From Salinarimonas sp. (GTDB lineage Bacteria; Pseudomonadota; Alphaproteobacteria; Rhizobiales; Beijerinckiaceae), in the NCBI RefSeq assembly GCF_040111675.1, contig NZ_CP157794.1, forward strand, positions 5,289,494-5,353,493: DNA of 64,000 nt. The letters run 5' to 3'. The stretch's first letter is position 1. Each line of letters starts with the position of its first letter. This document shows, one piece after another, positions 15,173 to 24,457 of this stretch. Under the pieces are notes generated by a model that searched no databases, was not told where the DNA came from, and worked only from the letters and a program-made list of their open reading frames with translations. The position numbers and the translations under genes were made by a program.

Positions 15173-16402
15173 TCAGATGACGTTGCGCTCCACCACGCGC
15201 CGCCCCTCCGCGATGCGGGCGAAGGCGAGATCGGACAGGTCGAGGGTCGCATAGCGGCCCTCGACGATCAGCTCGGCGAGCCCGCGCCCGACGGCGGGGC
15301 TCTGCTGCAGGCCGTGGCCGGAAAAGCCGTTGCAGAGGAGGAAGTTCTCCGGACCGTGCGGCGCGGCGGGGCCGATGAGCGCGTTGTGGTCGAGCGCGCA
15401 CATGTCGTAGGGCCCGGCCCAGGCCGCGCCCGGCCGGATCGCCTCGAAGGCGGGCACGCGCGCGGCGAGCGCCGGCCAGATCCGCTCCTCGAAATAGGAC
15501 CAGTCCACCGCCTGCGTCGCCGGGTCGTCGTCGCGCCAGGCGAGGCCCTCGTCCTCCGCCGCGCCCGGCGAGACGCCGCAGATGAAGCGCCGTCCGTCCG
15601 CCGTCTCGCCTTCGGGGCGCACGTAGACGCCGGTCGTGTCGATCATCAAGGGGCAGTTCGGCACGTCGCCGCGGCAGGCGAAGGTGAAGACGTAGCGCCG
15701 CCGCGCGAAGACCGGCAGGTCCACCCCCGCCTTCGCCGCGAGGGTGCGCGCGCCCGCGCCGGCGCAGTCGACCAGCGTCCCGCAGGCGATGCGCGCGCCG
15801 TCGGCGAGGACCGCGTGCGTGATATGCGAGCCCTCGCGCACGACGCCGGCGACCTCGCCCGCGACATAGAGCGCGCCGAGCGCCTTCGCCTTGCGCCGGA
15901 AGGCCTGGAGCAGGCCCCAGCCGTCGAACCAGCCCTCGCCCGAGAGGCCGAGCGAGCCGAGGACGACATCGTCCCCCGGGTTCAGCCAGGGAAAGCGCGC
16001 GACGAGGGCGGCGGGATCGAGCAGCGCCACGTCCGCGCCCTCCGCGACCTGGACGGCGTGGTTCGCACGCAGCACGTCCGCGCCGGCTTCGGTGGCGAGA
16101 TAGAGGTAGCTGCCCTCCCTCAGGCCGATATCGCAGCTCTCTCCCGGAACGCCCAGGTGCTCCTCCAGCGCCCGCAGGAAGCGGATGCCGTGGAGCGAGA
16201 TGCGCACGTTCACCGGCTGCGAGAATTGCTGGCGGATCGACGCCGCGGAGAGCGCCGAGGCGGAGCGGGCATAGGTCGGATCCTTCTCGACCACGACGAC
16301 CCGGCCGGAGAAGCCGGGATGGGCGAGCAGGTGATAGGCGAGGGAGGAGCCCATGGCGGCTCCTCCGACGATGACCACGTCGGCGCTGGCGGGAAGGGTC
16401 AC
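15173..16402 (-). CDS. DAO-type FAD-dependent oxidoreductase
   Basis: A 409-residue glycine/D-amino-acid oxidase-like flavoenzyme. N-terminal FAD motif VVIVGGAAMGSSLAYHLL, then a conserved SASALSAASIRQQFS segment and a C-terminal second FAD contact (NGFSGHGLQQSPAVGRGLAE). It probably oxidises the C-N bond of a secondary or methylated amino acid; the substrate is unknown. The start is GTG at 16402. An IS element begins only 27 bp upstream and may have separated the gene from its own promoter. Confidence 0.85.
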   Translation of the reverse strand: MTLPASADVVIVGGAAMGSSLAYHLLAHPGFSGRVVVVEKDPTYARSASALSAASIRQQFSQPVNVRISLHGIRFLRALEEHLGVPGESCDIGLREGSYLYLATEAGADVLRANHAVQVAEGADVALLDPAALVARFPWLNPGDDVVLGSLGLSGEGWFDGWGLLQAFRRKAKALGALYVAGEVAGVVREGSHITHAVLADGARIACGTLVDCAGAGARTLAAKAGVDLPVFARRRYVFTFACRGDVPNCPLMIDTTGVYVRPEGETADGRRFICGVSPGAAEDEGLAWRDDDPATQAVDWSYFEERIWPALAARVPAFEAIRPGAAWAGPYDMCALDHNALIGPAAPHGPENFLLCNGFSGHGLQQSPAVGRGLAELIVEGRYATLDLSDLAFARIAEGRRVVERNVI

Positions 16403-16429
16403 GGGCGTGCGGTCCGGTTGGTCGGCTAG

Positions 16430-17908
16430 GAGGCTGTCCAGCTAATTCGTTCTGCGACGCGAGTGCGTTTCGTTCGCGGGACGCGTTCGCCCCGTCTCAT
16501 CCGGCCGGCCTCGGTCGGTTGTGAGCGGCGACGAGCTTCGCGATGTTGTGAGCGGTGCAGACGAGCGCCCATTCGGCCCTGACGGCGCCGAGGCCGCGCA
16601 AGAGGAGCTGGCGCATCCCGCGATCCTGCTTGATCTGCCCGAAGACGGGCTCGACGACCTGCTTGCGCAGCCTGTAGCGGCTGCGCCGCCCGGCGCGGGC
16701 GAGCGTCTCGGCCATGGCCCGGGTCAGGGGTGATTTCGAGAGGCGCCGCTCGGTCGCCGGGACCCCGGTGGCGTGCTTGGCGCGGCCGACGGCGACGTAG
16801 GCGCGGATGCGGCGCGCCTTCAGGGCGCCGAGGTTCGCCTCCGAGCAGAAGCCGGCGTCCGCCGAGATCTCGCGGGGCTTGGCTCCGAGATTGCGGCGCA
16901 CGGCGTCCACCAGGGGGACGAGGGCGTCGACGTCGCCCGGATTGCTCTGGAGGCGGTGGGCGACGATCACCTGGTGGGCGGCGTCGACGGCGATCTGGGC
17001 GTTGTAGCCCTGGATGAAGCCGTCGCGGGTCGGCTGGATGCGGCTGTCGGGGTCGGTGAAGTTGCGCTGCGCCTTGTCCGGCGGGCCGCCGTCGGGCGCG
17101 CGCTTGGGCCGCCCGCGATCCTGCATGCCGCTGGAGGGACCGGGGCCGTCCTCGTCCTCGCCGCCCGCCGGCGCCGCCGCCTCGGCCTCCAGCGCGGCCT
17201 TGGCCGCCCGGATCCGCTCCAGCCGGCGCAGCTTGTCCGCCGCCCAGTCCGGCATCTCGTCCCCGCGCCGCTCGCCGTGCGCGGCATCCTCCTCGCGGTC
17301 CGCCGTCTCGGCCCGGTCGAGCCAGCCCGCCACCGCATCGGCCAGCGCCGGCTCCGCGCTCTTCATGCGGCCATAGCTCATCGCCTTGTGCCGCGAGGCG
17401 TTCGCCTTGATCTTCGTGCCGTCCAGAGCGACGTGCCCGAGCTGCACCAGTCCCGCCGCCCGGCACAGGCGCAGCACCTGCTCGAACAGGCGCCCCAGCG
17501 CCTTGAGATGGCGCTTGCGGAAGTCCGCGATCGTGCGGAAGTCCGGCCGCTGCAGGCCCGTCACCGCCATGAAGTCGACCCGCTCCTCGCAGGCTCGCGC
17601 CAGCTGGCGCGAGGAGTAGACCCCGCGGCTGTAGCCGTACAGCAGAAGCGCCACCATCATCGCCGGATGATACGGCGGATAGCCTCGCAGCTCGATGTAG
17701 GCGCTCAGGATATCCCGCAGATCCAGCCCCTCACGCACCGTCTCGCGCACGAAGTGCGCCGCGTGCCCAGGCGGGACGAAGTCGTGAATGGACGGCGGCA
17801 GAAGCCAGCTCTGCTCGACATCCCAGGGGCGAAACGTCTTGCTCGTGCTCATGAAACAAGAGAATCACGACCGGATTCCCACGTCCAGAAAATTACTCGG
17901 ACAGCCTC
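16430..17908 (-). mobile_element. IS1182-type insertion sequence, apparently intact
   Basis: The ends are inverted repeats: left GAGGCTGTCC (16430-16439) and right GGACAGCCTC (17899-17908), with partial match continuing inwards to TAATT. Both ends are flanked by CTAG (16426-16429 and 17909-17912), which is either a 4-bp target duplication or a palindromic target. The element of about 1.48 kb encodes one full-length transposase on the minus strand. Confidence 0.85.
16497..17852 (-). CDS. IS1182 family transposase
   Basis: A 451-residue transposase. The N-terminal part (WLLPPSIHDFVPPGHAAHFV, then YPPYHPAMMVALLLYGYSRG) is the DUF772-type domain of IS1182/IS5-like enzymes. DDE residues are seen in HVALDGTKIKANAS, ISADAGFCSEANL and VVEPVFGQIKQDRGMRQLLL. 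The middle insert is Arg/Asp/Glu-rich. No frameshift or internal stop, so it may be active. It fills the IS between the two terminal repeats. Confidence 0.93.
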   Translation of the reverse strand: MSTSKTFRPWDVEQSWLLPPSIHDFVPPGHAAHFVRETVREGLDLRDILSAYIELRGYPPYHPAMMVALLLYGYSRGVYSSRQLARACEERVDFMAVTGLQRPDFRTIADFRKRHLKALGRLFEQVLRLCRAAGLVQLGHVALDGTKIKANASRHKAMSYGRMKSAEPALADAVAGWLDRAETADREEDAAHGERRGDEMPDWAADKLRRLERIRAAKAALEAEAAAPAGGEDEDGPGPSSGMQDRGRPKRAPDGGPPDKAQRNFTDPDSRIQPTRDGFIQGYNAQIAVDAAHQVIVAHRLQSNPGDVDALVPLVDAVRRNLGAKPREISADAGFCSEANLGALKARRIRAYVAVGRAKHATGVPATERRLSKSPLTRAMAETLARAGRRSRYRLRKQVVEPVFGQIKQDRGMRQLLLRGLGAVRAEWALVCTAHNIAKLVAAHNRPRPAG

Positions 17909-17930
17909 CTAGGGACGGGAGCTTCGGGCT

Positions 17931-18108
17931 GTCATCCCGGGCGCCGAACGGCGACCCGGGACCTAGACGCGCCGACGCCTGTTTCGCGGCCCTCGGGCCG
18001 CGTCGCGCGACACGATAGCATCGAACGTGGCGCGACGAGCGCGGCAAGCGCGCTCGAGCAACGGTCGAGGTGATGGGTCCCGGGTCCGCTTCGCGGCCCG
18101 GGATGACG
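17931..18108. repeat. REP-like inverted repeat pair
   Basis: Two oppositely oriented GC-rich elements: GTCATCCCGGG ... CGACCCGGGACC (17931-17972) and GGGTCCCGGGT ... CCCGGGATGACG (18075-18107). Each can fold on itself and the two are mirror copies around about 100 bp of spacer. This is the form of an extragenic palindromic repeat (REP/BIME-like). It lies between the IS and the TPP-enzyme gene. No protein gene is supported in 17913-18141. Confidence 0.65.
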
Positions 18109-18141
18109 GTTCCTCGCGTGGCGAGAGCATCGCACGACCTC

Positions 18142-19821
18142 TCAGCTCCCCTTCTGCAGCGCGGCCTCGCGCAGGCCCGCGAGCGTCGCCGTCGGCGTGA
18201 TCGTCTCGGGGTCGATCAGCAGGTGCAGGATCGCCGGCTTGCCCGAGGCGACGGCCCGCTCGAAGGCGGGCGCGAACTCTTCCGTGCGCGTCACCATCTC
18301 GCCGTGGCCGCCGAAGGCGCGGGCATAGGCGGCGAAATCCGGGTTCTTCAGCGCGGTGGCGGTGACGCGGCCGGGATATTCGCGCTCCTGATGCATGCGG
18401 ATCGTGCCGTACATGCGGTTGTCGACCACGATGACGACGATGGGCAGATCGTACTGCACCGCGGTGGCGAATTCCTGCCCGTTCATCAGGAAGCAGCCGT
18501 CCCCGGCGAAGGCGACGACGGTGCGCTCCGGATGGAGGCGCTTGGCGCCGACGGCCGCGGGCGTGCCGTAGCCCATCGAGCCGGAGGTCGGCGCGAGCTG
18601 CGTGCCGTAGCGGGTGAACCTGTGGAAGCGGTGGATCCAGGTGGCGTAGTTGCCCGCGCCGTTGCAGAGGATCGCGTCCTCCGGCAGGACCTCGGCGAGG
18701 TGGGCCATGACCGCGCCCATCTGCAGGTCGCCCGGATGCGTGATCGTCCGCGGGTCGGACCACGCGAGATAGGCCGCGTGGGCCTCCTCCGCCGCGCCGG
18801 CCCAGGGGATCGTGGCGGGCGGCTGGACGCCTTCGAGCGCCGCGGTGAAGGCGGTCGGCGCGGCGTTGATCGCCAGACGCGGCCGGTAGACGCGGCCGAG
18901 CTCCTCCGCGTCCGGATGGACGTGGACGAGCTCGACGCCCGGGTCGGGAATGCCGAAGAGCGCGTAGGATTGGCTCGCGATCTCCGAGAGTCGCCCGCCG
19001 ACGGCCAGCACGAGATCGGCCTCGCGGATGCGGGCGAGAAGCTTCGGGTTGACGCCGAGCCCGAGATCGCCGGCGTAGCAGGAATGGTCGTGGGAAAACA
19101 GCATCTGCCGGCGGAAGGTGCAGGCGACCGGCAGGTCGAAGCGCTCGGCGAAGCGGGTGAAGCGCGCCACCGCCGCCTCGCTCCAGCGCGCGCCGCCCAG
19201 GAGCGCGATCGGGCGCTTCGCCGCCCAGAGCAGCTTTTGCAGCTCCGCCATCTGCGCGAGGCCGGGATGCGTCTCGACGGGGGCGTAGGCCGGCGCGTCG
19301 GCGACGGCGGCCTCTTGTGTCAGCATGTCCTCGGGCAGCGCGATCACGACGGGGCCGGGGCGGCCGGACGTCGCGACGTGGAAGGCGCGCGAGACGATCT
19401 CCGGGATGCGGGCGGGATCGTCGATCTCGGTCGCCCATTTGGCGATCGTGCCGAACACGGCGCGGTAGTCGAGCTCCTGGAAGGCCTCGCGCTCCTTCAT
19501 GTCGCGGGCCACCTGGCCGACGAAGAGGATCATCGGCGTCGAATCCTGCCGCGCGATGTGGAGCCCCGGCGAGGCGTTGGTCGCGCCGGGCCCGCGGGTG
19601 ACGAAGCAGATCCCCGGCCGGCCCGTGAGCTTGCCTTGCGCCTCCGCCGCCATGGCCGCCCCGCCCTCCTGGCGGCAGACGGTGATCGCGACCTGCGCAT
19701 CGTGCATCGCGTCGAGCGCGGCGAGGTAGCTCTCGCCGGGCACGCAGAACACGTGCCGGGCGCCGTGGACGAGAAGCTGGTCGACGAGGATCTGCCCGCC
19801 GGTGCGCGAAGGTGTGGTCAT
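18142..19821 (-). CDS. Thiamine pyrophosphate-dependent acetolactate synthase-like enzyme
   Basis: A 559-residue TPP enzyme with three domains. The N-terminal pyrimidine domain has the catalytic Glu in VCRQEGGAAMAAEAQGK, and the TPP-binding motif GDG...N appears as AFAGDGCFLMNGQEF ... IVVIVVDNRMYG near residue 440. It belongs to the large ALS/benzoylformate decarboxylase group. There is no adjacent regulatory subunit gene (ilvH), so a role other than branched-chain biosynthesis is likely. ATG at 19821 (MTTPSRT) matches family N-termini; the open frame continues upstream without similarity. Confidence 0.85.
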   Translation of the reverse strand: MTTPSRTGGQILVDQLLVHGARHVFCVPGESYLAALDAMHDAQVAITVCRQEGGAAMAAEAQGKLTGRPGICFVTRGPGATNASPGLHIARQDSTPMILFVGQVARDMKEREAFQELDYRAVFGTIAKWATEIDDPARIPEIVSRAFHVATSGRPGPVVIALPEDMLTQEAAVADAPAYAPVETHPGLAQMAELQKLLWAAKRPIALLGGARWSEAAVARFTRFAERFDLPVACTFRRQMLFSHDHSCYAGDLGLGVNPKLLARIREADLVLAVGGRLSEIASQSYALFGIPDPGVELVHVHPDAEELGRVYRPRLAINAAPTAFTAALEGVQPPATIPWAGAAEEAHAAYLAWSDPRTITHPGDLQMGAVMAHLAEVLPEDAILCNGAGNYATWIHRFHRFTRYGTQLAPTSGSMGYGTPAAVGAKRLHPERTVVAFAGDGCFLMNGQEFATAVQYDLPIVVIVVDNRMYGTIRMHQEREYPGRVTATALKNPDFAAYARAFGGHGEMVTRTEEFAPAFERAVASGKPAILHLLIDPETITPTATLAGLREAALQKGS

Positions 19822-19965
19822 GGGACGGCTCCGAAGCTGCCCGCAGTATGGCGGGGCGGACCCGGGAGGGAAACAGGCGCGGTGCGGATCGGGCATGGGG
19901 CCCGGTGCTCCTGCGCGTGCGGCGACGCCGGCTTCTGCTTCGAACCCGCGCCTCGATTCCACGCG

Positions 19966-20985
19966 TCAGGAGCGCAGGTTGAACACCCGGTGCGGCACGA
20001 ACTCGCCGCGCTCGATCGTGCCGGTGGAGACCAGCACGCCGCCGAAAGTGGCGTAGGCGGGACCTTCGACCGGCGCGTCGCGGCCGCGCAGGATCACCGA
20101 CTGGCCGCGCATCAGCCGCGCCGCCGCGTCGCGGGAGACGGGGACCTGATCGAGCTCGCCCAGCGCCGTCTGCACGGGGAGGACGAGATCCTCGAGGGAC
20201 GGCGCCTCGCCGGCCTCGGTGGCGGCGCGGAAGGCCTCGAGGTCCTCCGCCTCCACGGTGTCCTCCTCGGTGAAGGGCCCGACGCGGGTGCGGCGCAGGG
20301 AGGAGACGTGGCCGAGGCAGCCGAGCCGCCGGCCGAAATCCCGGGCGAGCGCGCGGACATAGGTGCCGCGGCCGCATTCGGCCTCGAACACCGAGGTGTC
20401 GCCGGTATGCGCCACGAGGGACAGGCGGTCGATCTCCACCGGGCGGGCCACGAGCTCCACCGCCTCGCCGTCGCGGGCGAGGTCGTAGGCGCGCTCGCCG
20501 GCGATCTTGATGGCCGAGAACTTGGGCGGGATCTGCATGATCTCGCCGATGAAGTCCGGCAGGATGGCCTCGATCTCCGCCGGGCTCGGGCGCGCGTCGG
20601 AGCGGCCGACGGCCTGGCCCTCGGCGTCGTCCGTGTCGGTCTCGACGCCCCAGGTGACGGTGAACAGGTAGGCCTTGCGACCGTCCATGACGAAGGGAAC
20701 GGTCTTCGTCGCCTCGCCGAGCGCGATGGGCAGCAGGCCCGAGGCCAGCGGGTCGAGCGTGCCGGCATGGCCCGCCTTCTTGGCGTTGAGCGCACGCTTG
20801 ACCATGGCGACCGCCTGGGTCGAGGTCGTGCCGACCGCCTTGTCGAGCACCACCCAGCCGTTGACGTCCCGGCGCTTGGGCCGGTCCGGGCGCGGGCCGC
20901 GCTTGCCGCGGGAGCCTCGCGTCGGCGCCTCGCCCGGGCGCGGGGCGTTCTCGCCGGCGGGGGCCGTGTTGGTCTCGTCGCTCAT
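19966..20985 (-). CDS. truB: tRNA pseudouridine-55 synthase
   Basis: A 339-residue enzyme that makes pseudouridine 55 in the T loop of tRNA. The catalytic Asp is in KKAGHAGTLDPLASGLLPIA, and the N-terminal motif NGWVVLDKAVGTTS is normal. The first 35 or so residues are basic and Pro-rich, longer than in E. coli. The start could be ATG at 20985 (MSDETN) or ATG at 20996 (MGSTMSDETN); neither has a strong ribosome binding site. It ends the rimP-nusA-infB operon. Confidence 0.95.
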   Translation of the reverse strand: MSDETNTAPAGENAPRPGEAPTRGSRGKRGPRPDRPKRRDVNGWVVLDKAVGTTSTQAVAMVKRALNAKKAGHAGTLDPLASGLLPIALGEATKTVPFVMDGRKAYLFTVTWGVETDTDDAEGQAVGRSDARPSPAEIEAILPDFIGEIMQIPPKFSAIKIAGERAYDLARDGEAVELVARPVEIDRLSLVAHTGDTSVFEAECGRGTYVRALARDFGRRLGCLGHVSSLRRTRVGPFTEEDTVEAEDLEAFRAATEAGEAPSLEDLVLPVQTALGELDQVPVSRDAAARLMRGQSVILRGRDAPVEGPAYATFGGVLVSTGTIERGEFVPHRVFNLRS

Positions 20986-21026
20986 CGTGGAACCCATCTC
21001 GTCCAATCCGGAAAGCGCCTGACGCG

Positions 21027-21446
21027 TCAGGCGTCGTCTTCGTCGCCCGCCTCGGGCGCGGCCTCGACGTCGCGCCGCACCCGCTCGGAGCGCAGCAGCG
21101 CGTCGATGCGGGCCGCCTCGTCGAAGCTCTCGTCGCGGCGGAAGCGCAGGTCCGGCGCGAATTTCAGGTTGACCCGCCGGGCGACCTCGCCGCGCAGGAG
21201 CTTCTTGGAGCGGTCCAGCGCGCCCAGCACCGCCGCCTCGTCCTGGCCGCCGAGCGGCATGACGTAGGCGGTGGCGAGCTTGAGGTCCGGCGACATGCGC
21301 ACCTCCGGGATGGTGACGACGTGGCTCGTCAGCACCGGGTCGGGCAGGTCGCCGCGGGTGAGCACGTCCGACAGCGCGTGGCGGACGAGTTCCGCGACGC
21401 GCTGCTGACGCTGTGTGGGGCCGGCGGATGCGAAACGCTTCGCCAT
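21027..21446 (-). CDS. rbfA: 30S ribosome-binding factor A
   Basis: A 139-residue 30S maturation factor with a KH-like fold (QRQQRVAELVRHALSDVLTR; LKLATAYVMPLGG; RVNLKFAPDLRFRRDESFDE). Length and position directly after infB and before truB are standard. The C-terminus is acidic. Confidence 0.95.
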   Translation of the reverse strand: MAKRFASAGPTQRQQRVAELVRHALSDVLTRGDLPDPVLTSHVVTIPEVRMSPDLKLATAYVMPLGGQDEAAVLGALDRSKKLLRGEVARRVNLKFAPDLRFRRDESFDEAARIDALLRSERVRRDVEAAPEAGDEDDA

Positions 21447-21462
21447 GGCGGGCGCCTCCTTC

Positions 21463-21582
21463 GCGGGCCCGCGCGGGCCCGCCGATACGACGCGTGCGCC
21501 GCGCCCGGCTCGGGGCGCGGCTCACGCGTGAGGGGATGAAACGGCCCGCGCGGCGCGGGGGTTCGGACGCCGCGCCGCGCGG
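21463..21582 (-). terminator. Strong GC hairpins between infB and rbfA
   Basis: The 167-bp infB-rbfA gap holds a perfect 20-bp palindrome at 21463-21482 and a larger hairpin with 14-bp perfect arms at 21544-21557 and 21569-21582 (11-nt loop). On the minus strand the larger stem is followed by CCGTTTCATC, only a short U stretch. It may be a partial terminator, an RNA-processing site or a 3'-end stabiliser for infB mRNA. Confidence 0.45.
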
Positions 21583-21613
21583 GAAACGAGATGGCCCGGG
21601 TGGGCGCCGCGCG

Positions 21614-24457
21614 TCAGAGCGTGCGGCGCACCTCGTGGACGAGATAGCACTCGATCACGTCGCCCTTGCGCATGTCCTGGTAGTTCTCGAAGGCCATGCC
21701 GCATTCCTGGCCGGCCACCACCTCGCGCGCGTCGTCCTTGAAGCGCTTGAGCTGGGAGAGCTTGCCCTCGTGGATGACGACGTTGTCGCGGATCAGGCGG
21801 ACATGCGCCCCGCGCTGCACGACGCCGTCCTGGACGCGGCAACCCGCGACCTTGCCGACCTTGGACACGTTGAAGACCTCGAGGATCTCCGCCTCGCCCA
21901 GCCGCTCCTCGCGCAGCTGCGGGGGAAGCATGCCCGACATGACGGCTTTGATGTCGTCCACCAGGTCGTAGATGATGTTGTAGTAGCGCACCTCGACGCC
22001 GACGCGCTCGGCGGCCTCGCGGGCCTCCTTGTGCGCGCGCACGTTGAAGCCGAGCACCACGGCCCCGGACGCCTCGGCGAGCGTGACGTCCGACTCGGTG
22101 ATGCCGCCGACGCCGGCATGGATGACGCGGGCCGCGACCTCGTCGTTGCCGATCTTGTCCAGCGCGCCGACGATGGCCTCGAGCGAGCCCTGCACGTCCG
22201 CCTTGACGACGAGCGGCATCTCCTTGCGGCCGACGCCTTCCTTGAGGTCGCGCATCATCTCCGCGAGCGAGCGGGTGGCGCCGCCGGTGCGCGCGGCGAG
22301 GCGCTCGCGCTTCTGGCGGGCGCGGTACTCGGTGACCTCGCGGGCGCGCGCCTCGTTCTCGACGACCGCGACGCGATCGCCGGCCTCGGGCGTGCCGTTG
22401 AAGCCGAGCACCTCGACCGGAACCGACGGACCGGCCTCCTTCACCTGCGCGCCGATGTCGGAGACGAGCGCGCGCACGCGGCCCCATTCCGAGCCGGCGA
22501 CCACGATGTCGCCGGTCTTCAGCGTGCCGCGCTGGACGAGCACGGTCGCCACCGGCCCGCGGCCGCGGTCGAGCTTGGCCTCGACGACGGTGCCCTCGGC
22601 CGCCCGGTCCGGGTTGGCCTTGAGATCGAGGATCTCGGCCTGGAGCGCGAGGCCCTCGAGCAGCTCGTCGAGACCCGCGCGGGTGACGGCGGAGACCTCG
22701 AACTCGAGCGTGTCGCCGCCCATGGACTCGACCTGGACGTCGTGCTGCAGGAGCTCCGTGCGGACGCGCTGCGGGTTGGCCGACGGCTTGTCGATCTTGT
22801 TGATCGCCACGATCATCGGCACGCCGGCCGCCTTCGCGTGGGAGATCGCCTCGACCGTCTGCGGCATGACGCCGTCGTCGGCCGCGACCACCAGCACCAC
22901 GATGTCCGTCACCTTCGCGCCGCGGGCGCGCATGGCGGTGAACGCCGCGTGGCCGGGCGTGTCGATGAAGGAGATCCGGCCGCCCGACGGGCTCGTCACC
23001 TGGTAGGCGCCGATGTGCTGCGTGATGCCGCCGGCCTCGCCCGCGACCACGTTGGTCTTGCGGATCGAATCGAGCAGCGAGGTCTTGCCGTGGTCGACGT
23101 GGCCCATGATGGTCACGACCGGCGGGCGCGCCCGCAGCGACTCGTCGGCGTCGGCCTCGGCGAAGAGGCCCTCCTCGACGTCGGACTCGGCCACGCGCTT
23201 GACGGTGTGGCCCATCTCCTCCGCGACGAGCTGCGCCGTATCGGCGTCGATCACGTCGGTGATCTTGTGCATCTCGCCCTGCCGCATCAGCAGGCGGATC
23301 ACGTCCACCGCGCGCTCGGCCATGCGGTTGGCGAGCTCCTGGATGGTGATCGTCTCGGGGATGATCACCTCGCGCGCGATCTTCTCGCGGTCGGCGGACT
23401 GGCCCTTGCCCTGCAGGCGCTGCATGCGGCGCTTGAAGGAGGCGACCGAGCGCGTGCGCTCCTCGTCGCCGGCGAGAGCCTTCGTGACCGTCAGGCGGCC
23501 GCGGCGGCGATCCTCGCCGCCCTTCGTCGCCTTCGGCGCGGGCGGCGCCTTGGGCGCGCCCTTGCGGCCGCGGGGCGCCTCCTCCTCGGCGGCGGGACGG
23601 GCGCGCGCCGGCGCGCCGGCGGCGGGCGCCGCGGCGGGACGGGCGGCCGGCTCCGCGGCCTTGGCGGCCGGGCGCTCCGGCTTGACCTCGGGCTCGGGCT
23701 CCGGCGCGGGACGCGCCATGAAGTCGAGGCTCGCCGGCTTGCGGGCGTCGGCGCGCGGCACGATCGTGCGCGGCGGCAGGCCCGGACGCGGCGGGGTGGC
23801 GCGCGGCGTGGGACGCTCCGCGGCCGCCGGCTTGGCGGCGGCCGTCTTCGCGGCTGCGGGCTTGGCGGCGGCGGCGGGCTCGGCGGCGGCCGCAGGTTGC
23901 GCCGCGTCGGCCTTCGGCTCCGCGGGAGCGGCCTGCGGCGCCTCGGCGGCGGGCGCGGCCTCGGCGGCCTTGGCGGCCTCCTCGGCCTCGCGGCGGGCGC
24001 GCTCCTCCGCCTCGCGGCGGCGCTCCTCGTCGGCGCGCGCCTCGGCTTCCGCCTCGGCGCGGGCCTTGGCCTCGGCCTCCTGGCGGCGGCGCTCGTCTTC
24101 CTGCCGACGGCGCTCGTCCTCCTCGCGGCGGCGGGCGTCGAGCAGGGCGGCGGCGCGGGCGTCCCGCTCGCTCTCGGAGAGCGTGCGCAGCACCTGCCCG
24201 CCCGGACGCGTCGGCGTTCCCGGGCGCGGCGCCTTCTGCGCCGGCGCCTGCGGCGCGGCGGGCTTCGCGGTGGCGGGCGCCGCCTCCTTCGCCTCTGCCG
24301 GCGGGCGGGTGCCGCGCTTGCGCTCGACGACGACCTGCTTGGTGCGCCCGTGCGAGAAGCTCTGACGCACCGTACCCTGCTCGACGCGGGGCTTCAGGCT
24401 CAGGGTCTTCTGCGGCGCGTGCAGCGTCTTGTCGCCCGGGGTTTTCGTATCAGACAT
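21614..24457 (-). CDS. infB: Translation initiation factor IF-2
   Basis: A 947-residue GTPase that brings initiator tRNA to the 30S subunit. Seen: an N-terminal IF2-associated segment, a long Ala/Glu/Arg/Pro-rich linker (about residues 60-330), the IF2 N-domain, and the G domain with G1 MGHVDHGKTSLLDSI (near residue 450), G3 FIDTPGHAAFT and G4 VAINKIDKP. Domains II-IV follow. I chose ATG at 24457 (MSDTKTP); a GTG at 24466 is also in frame and overlaps the upstream YlxR-like gene. Confidence 0.97.
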   Translation of the reverse strand: MSDTKTPGDKTLHAPQKTLSLKPRVEQGTVRQSFSHGRTKQVVVERKRGTRPPAEAKEAAPATAKPAAPQAPAQKAPRPGTPTRPGGQVLRTLSESERDARAAALLDARRREEDERRRQEDERRRQEAEAKARAEAEAEARADEERRREAEERARREAEEAAKAAEAAPAAEAPQAAPAEPKADAAQPAAAAEPAAAAKPAAAKTAAAKPAAAERPTPRATPPRPGLPPRTIVPRADARKPASLDFMARPAPEPEPEVKPERPAAKAAEPAARPAAAPAAGAPARARPAAEEEAPRGRKGAPKAPPAPKATKGGEDRRRGRLTVTKALAGDEERTRSVASFKRRMQRLQGKGQSADREKIAREVIIPETITIQELANRMAERAVDVIRLLMRQGEMHKITDVIDADTAQLVAEEMGHTVKRVAESDVEEGLFAEADADESLRARPPVVTIMGHVDHGKTSLLDSIRKTNVVAGEAGGITQHIGAYQVTSPSGGRISFIDTPGHAAFTAMRARGAKVTDIVVLVVAADDGVMPQTVEAISHAKAAGVPMIVAINKIDKPSANPQRVRTELLQHDVQVESMGGDTLEFEVSAVTRAGLDELLEGLALQAEILDLKANPDRAAEGTVVEAKLDRGRGPVATVLVQRGTLKTGDIVVAGSEWGRVRALVSDIGAQVKEAGPSVPVEVLGFNGTPEAGDRVAVVENEARAREVTEYRARQKRERLAARTGGATRSLAEMMRDLKEGVGRKEMPLVVKADVQGSLEAIVGALDKIGNDEVAARVIHAGVGGITESDVTLAEASGAVVLGFNVRAHKEAREAAERVGVEVRYYNIIYDLVDDIKAVMSGMLPPQLREERLGEAEILEVFNVSKVGKVAGCRVQDGVVQRGAHVRLIRDNVVIHEGKLSQLKRFKDDAREVVAGQECGMAFENYQDMRKGDVIECYLVHEVRRTL

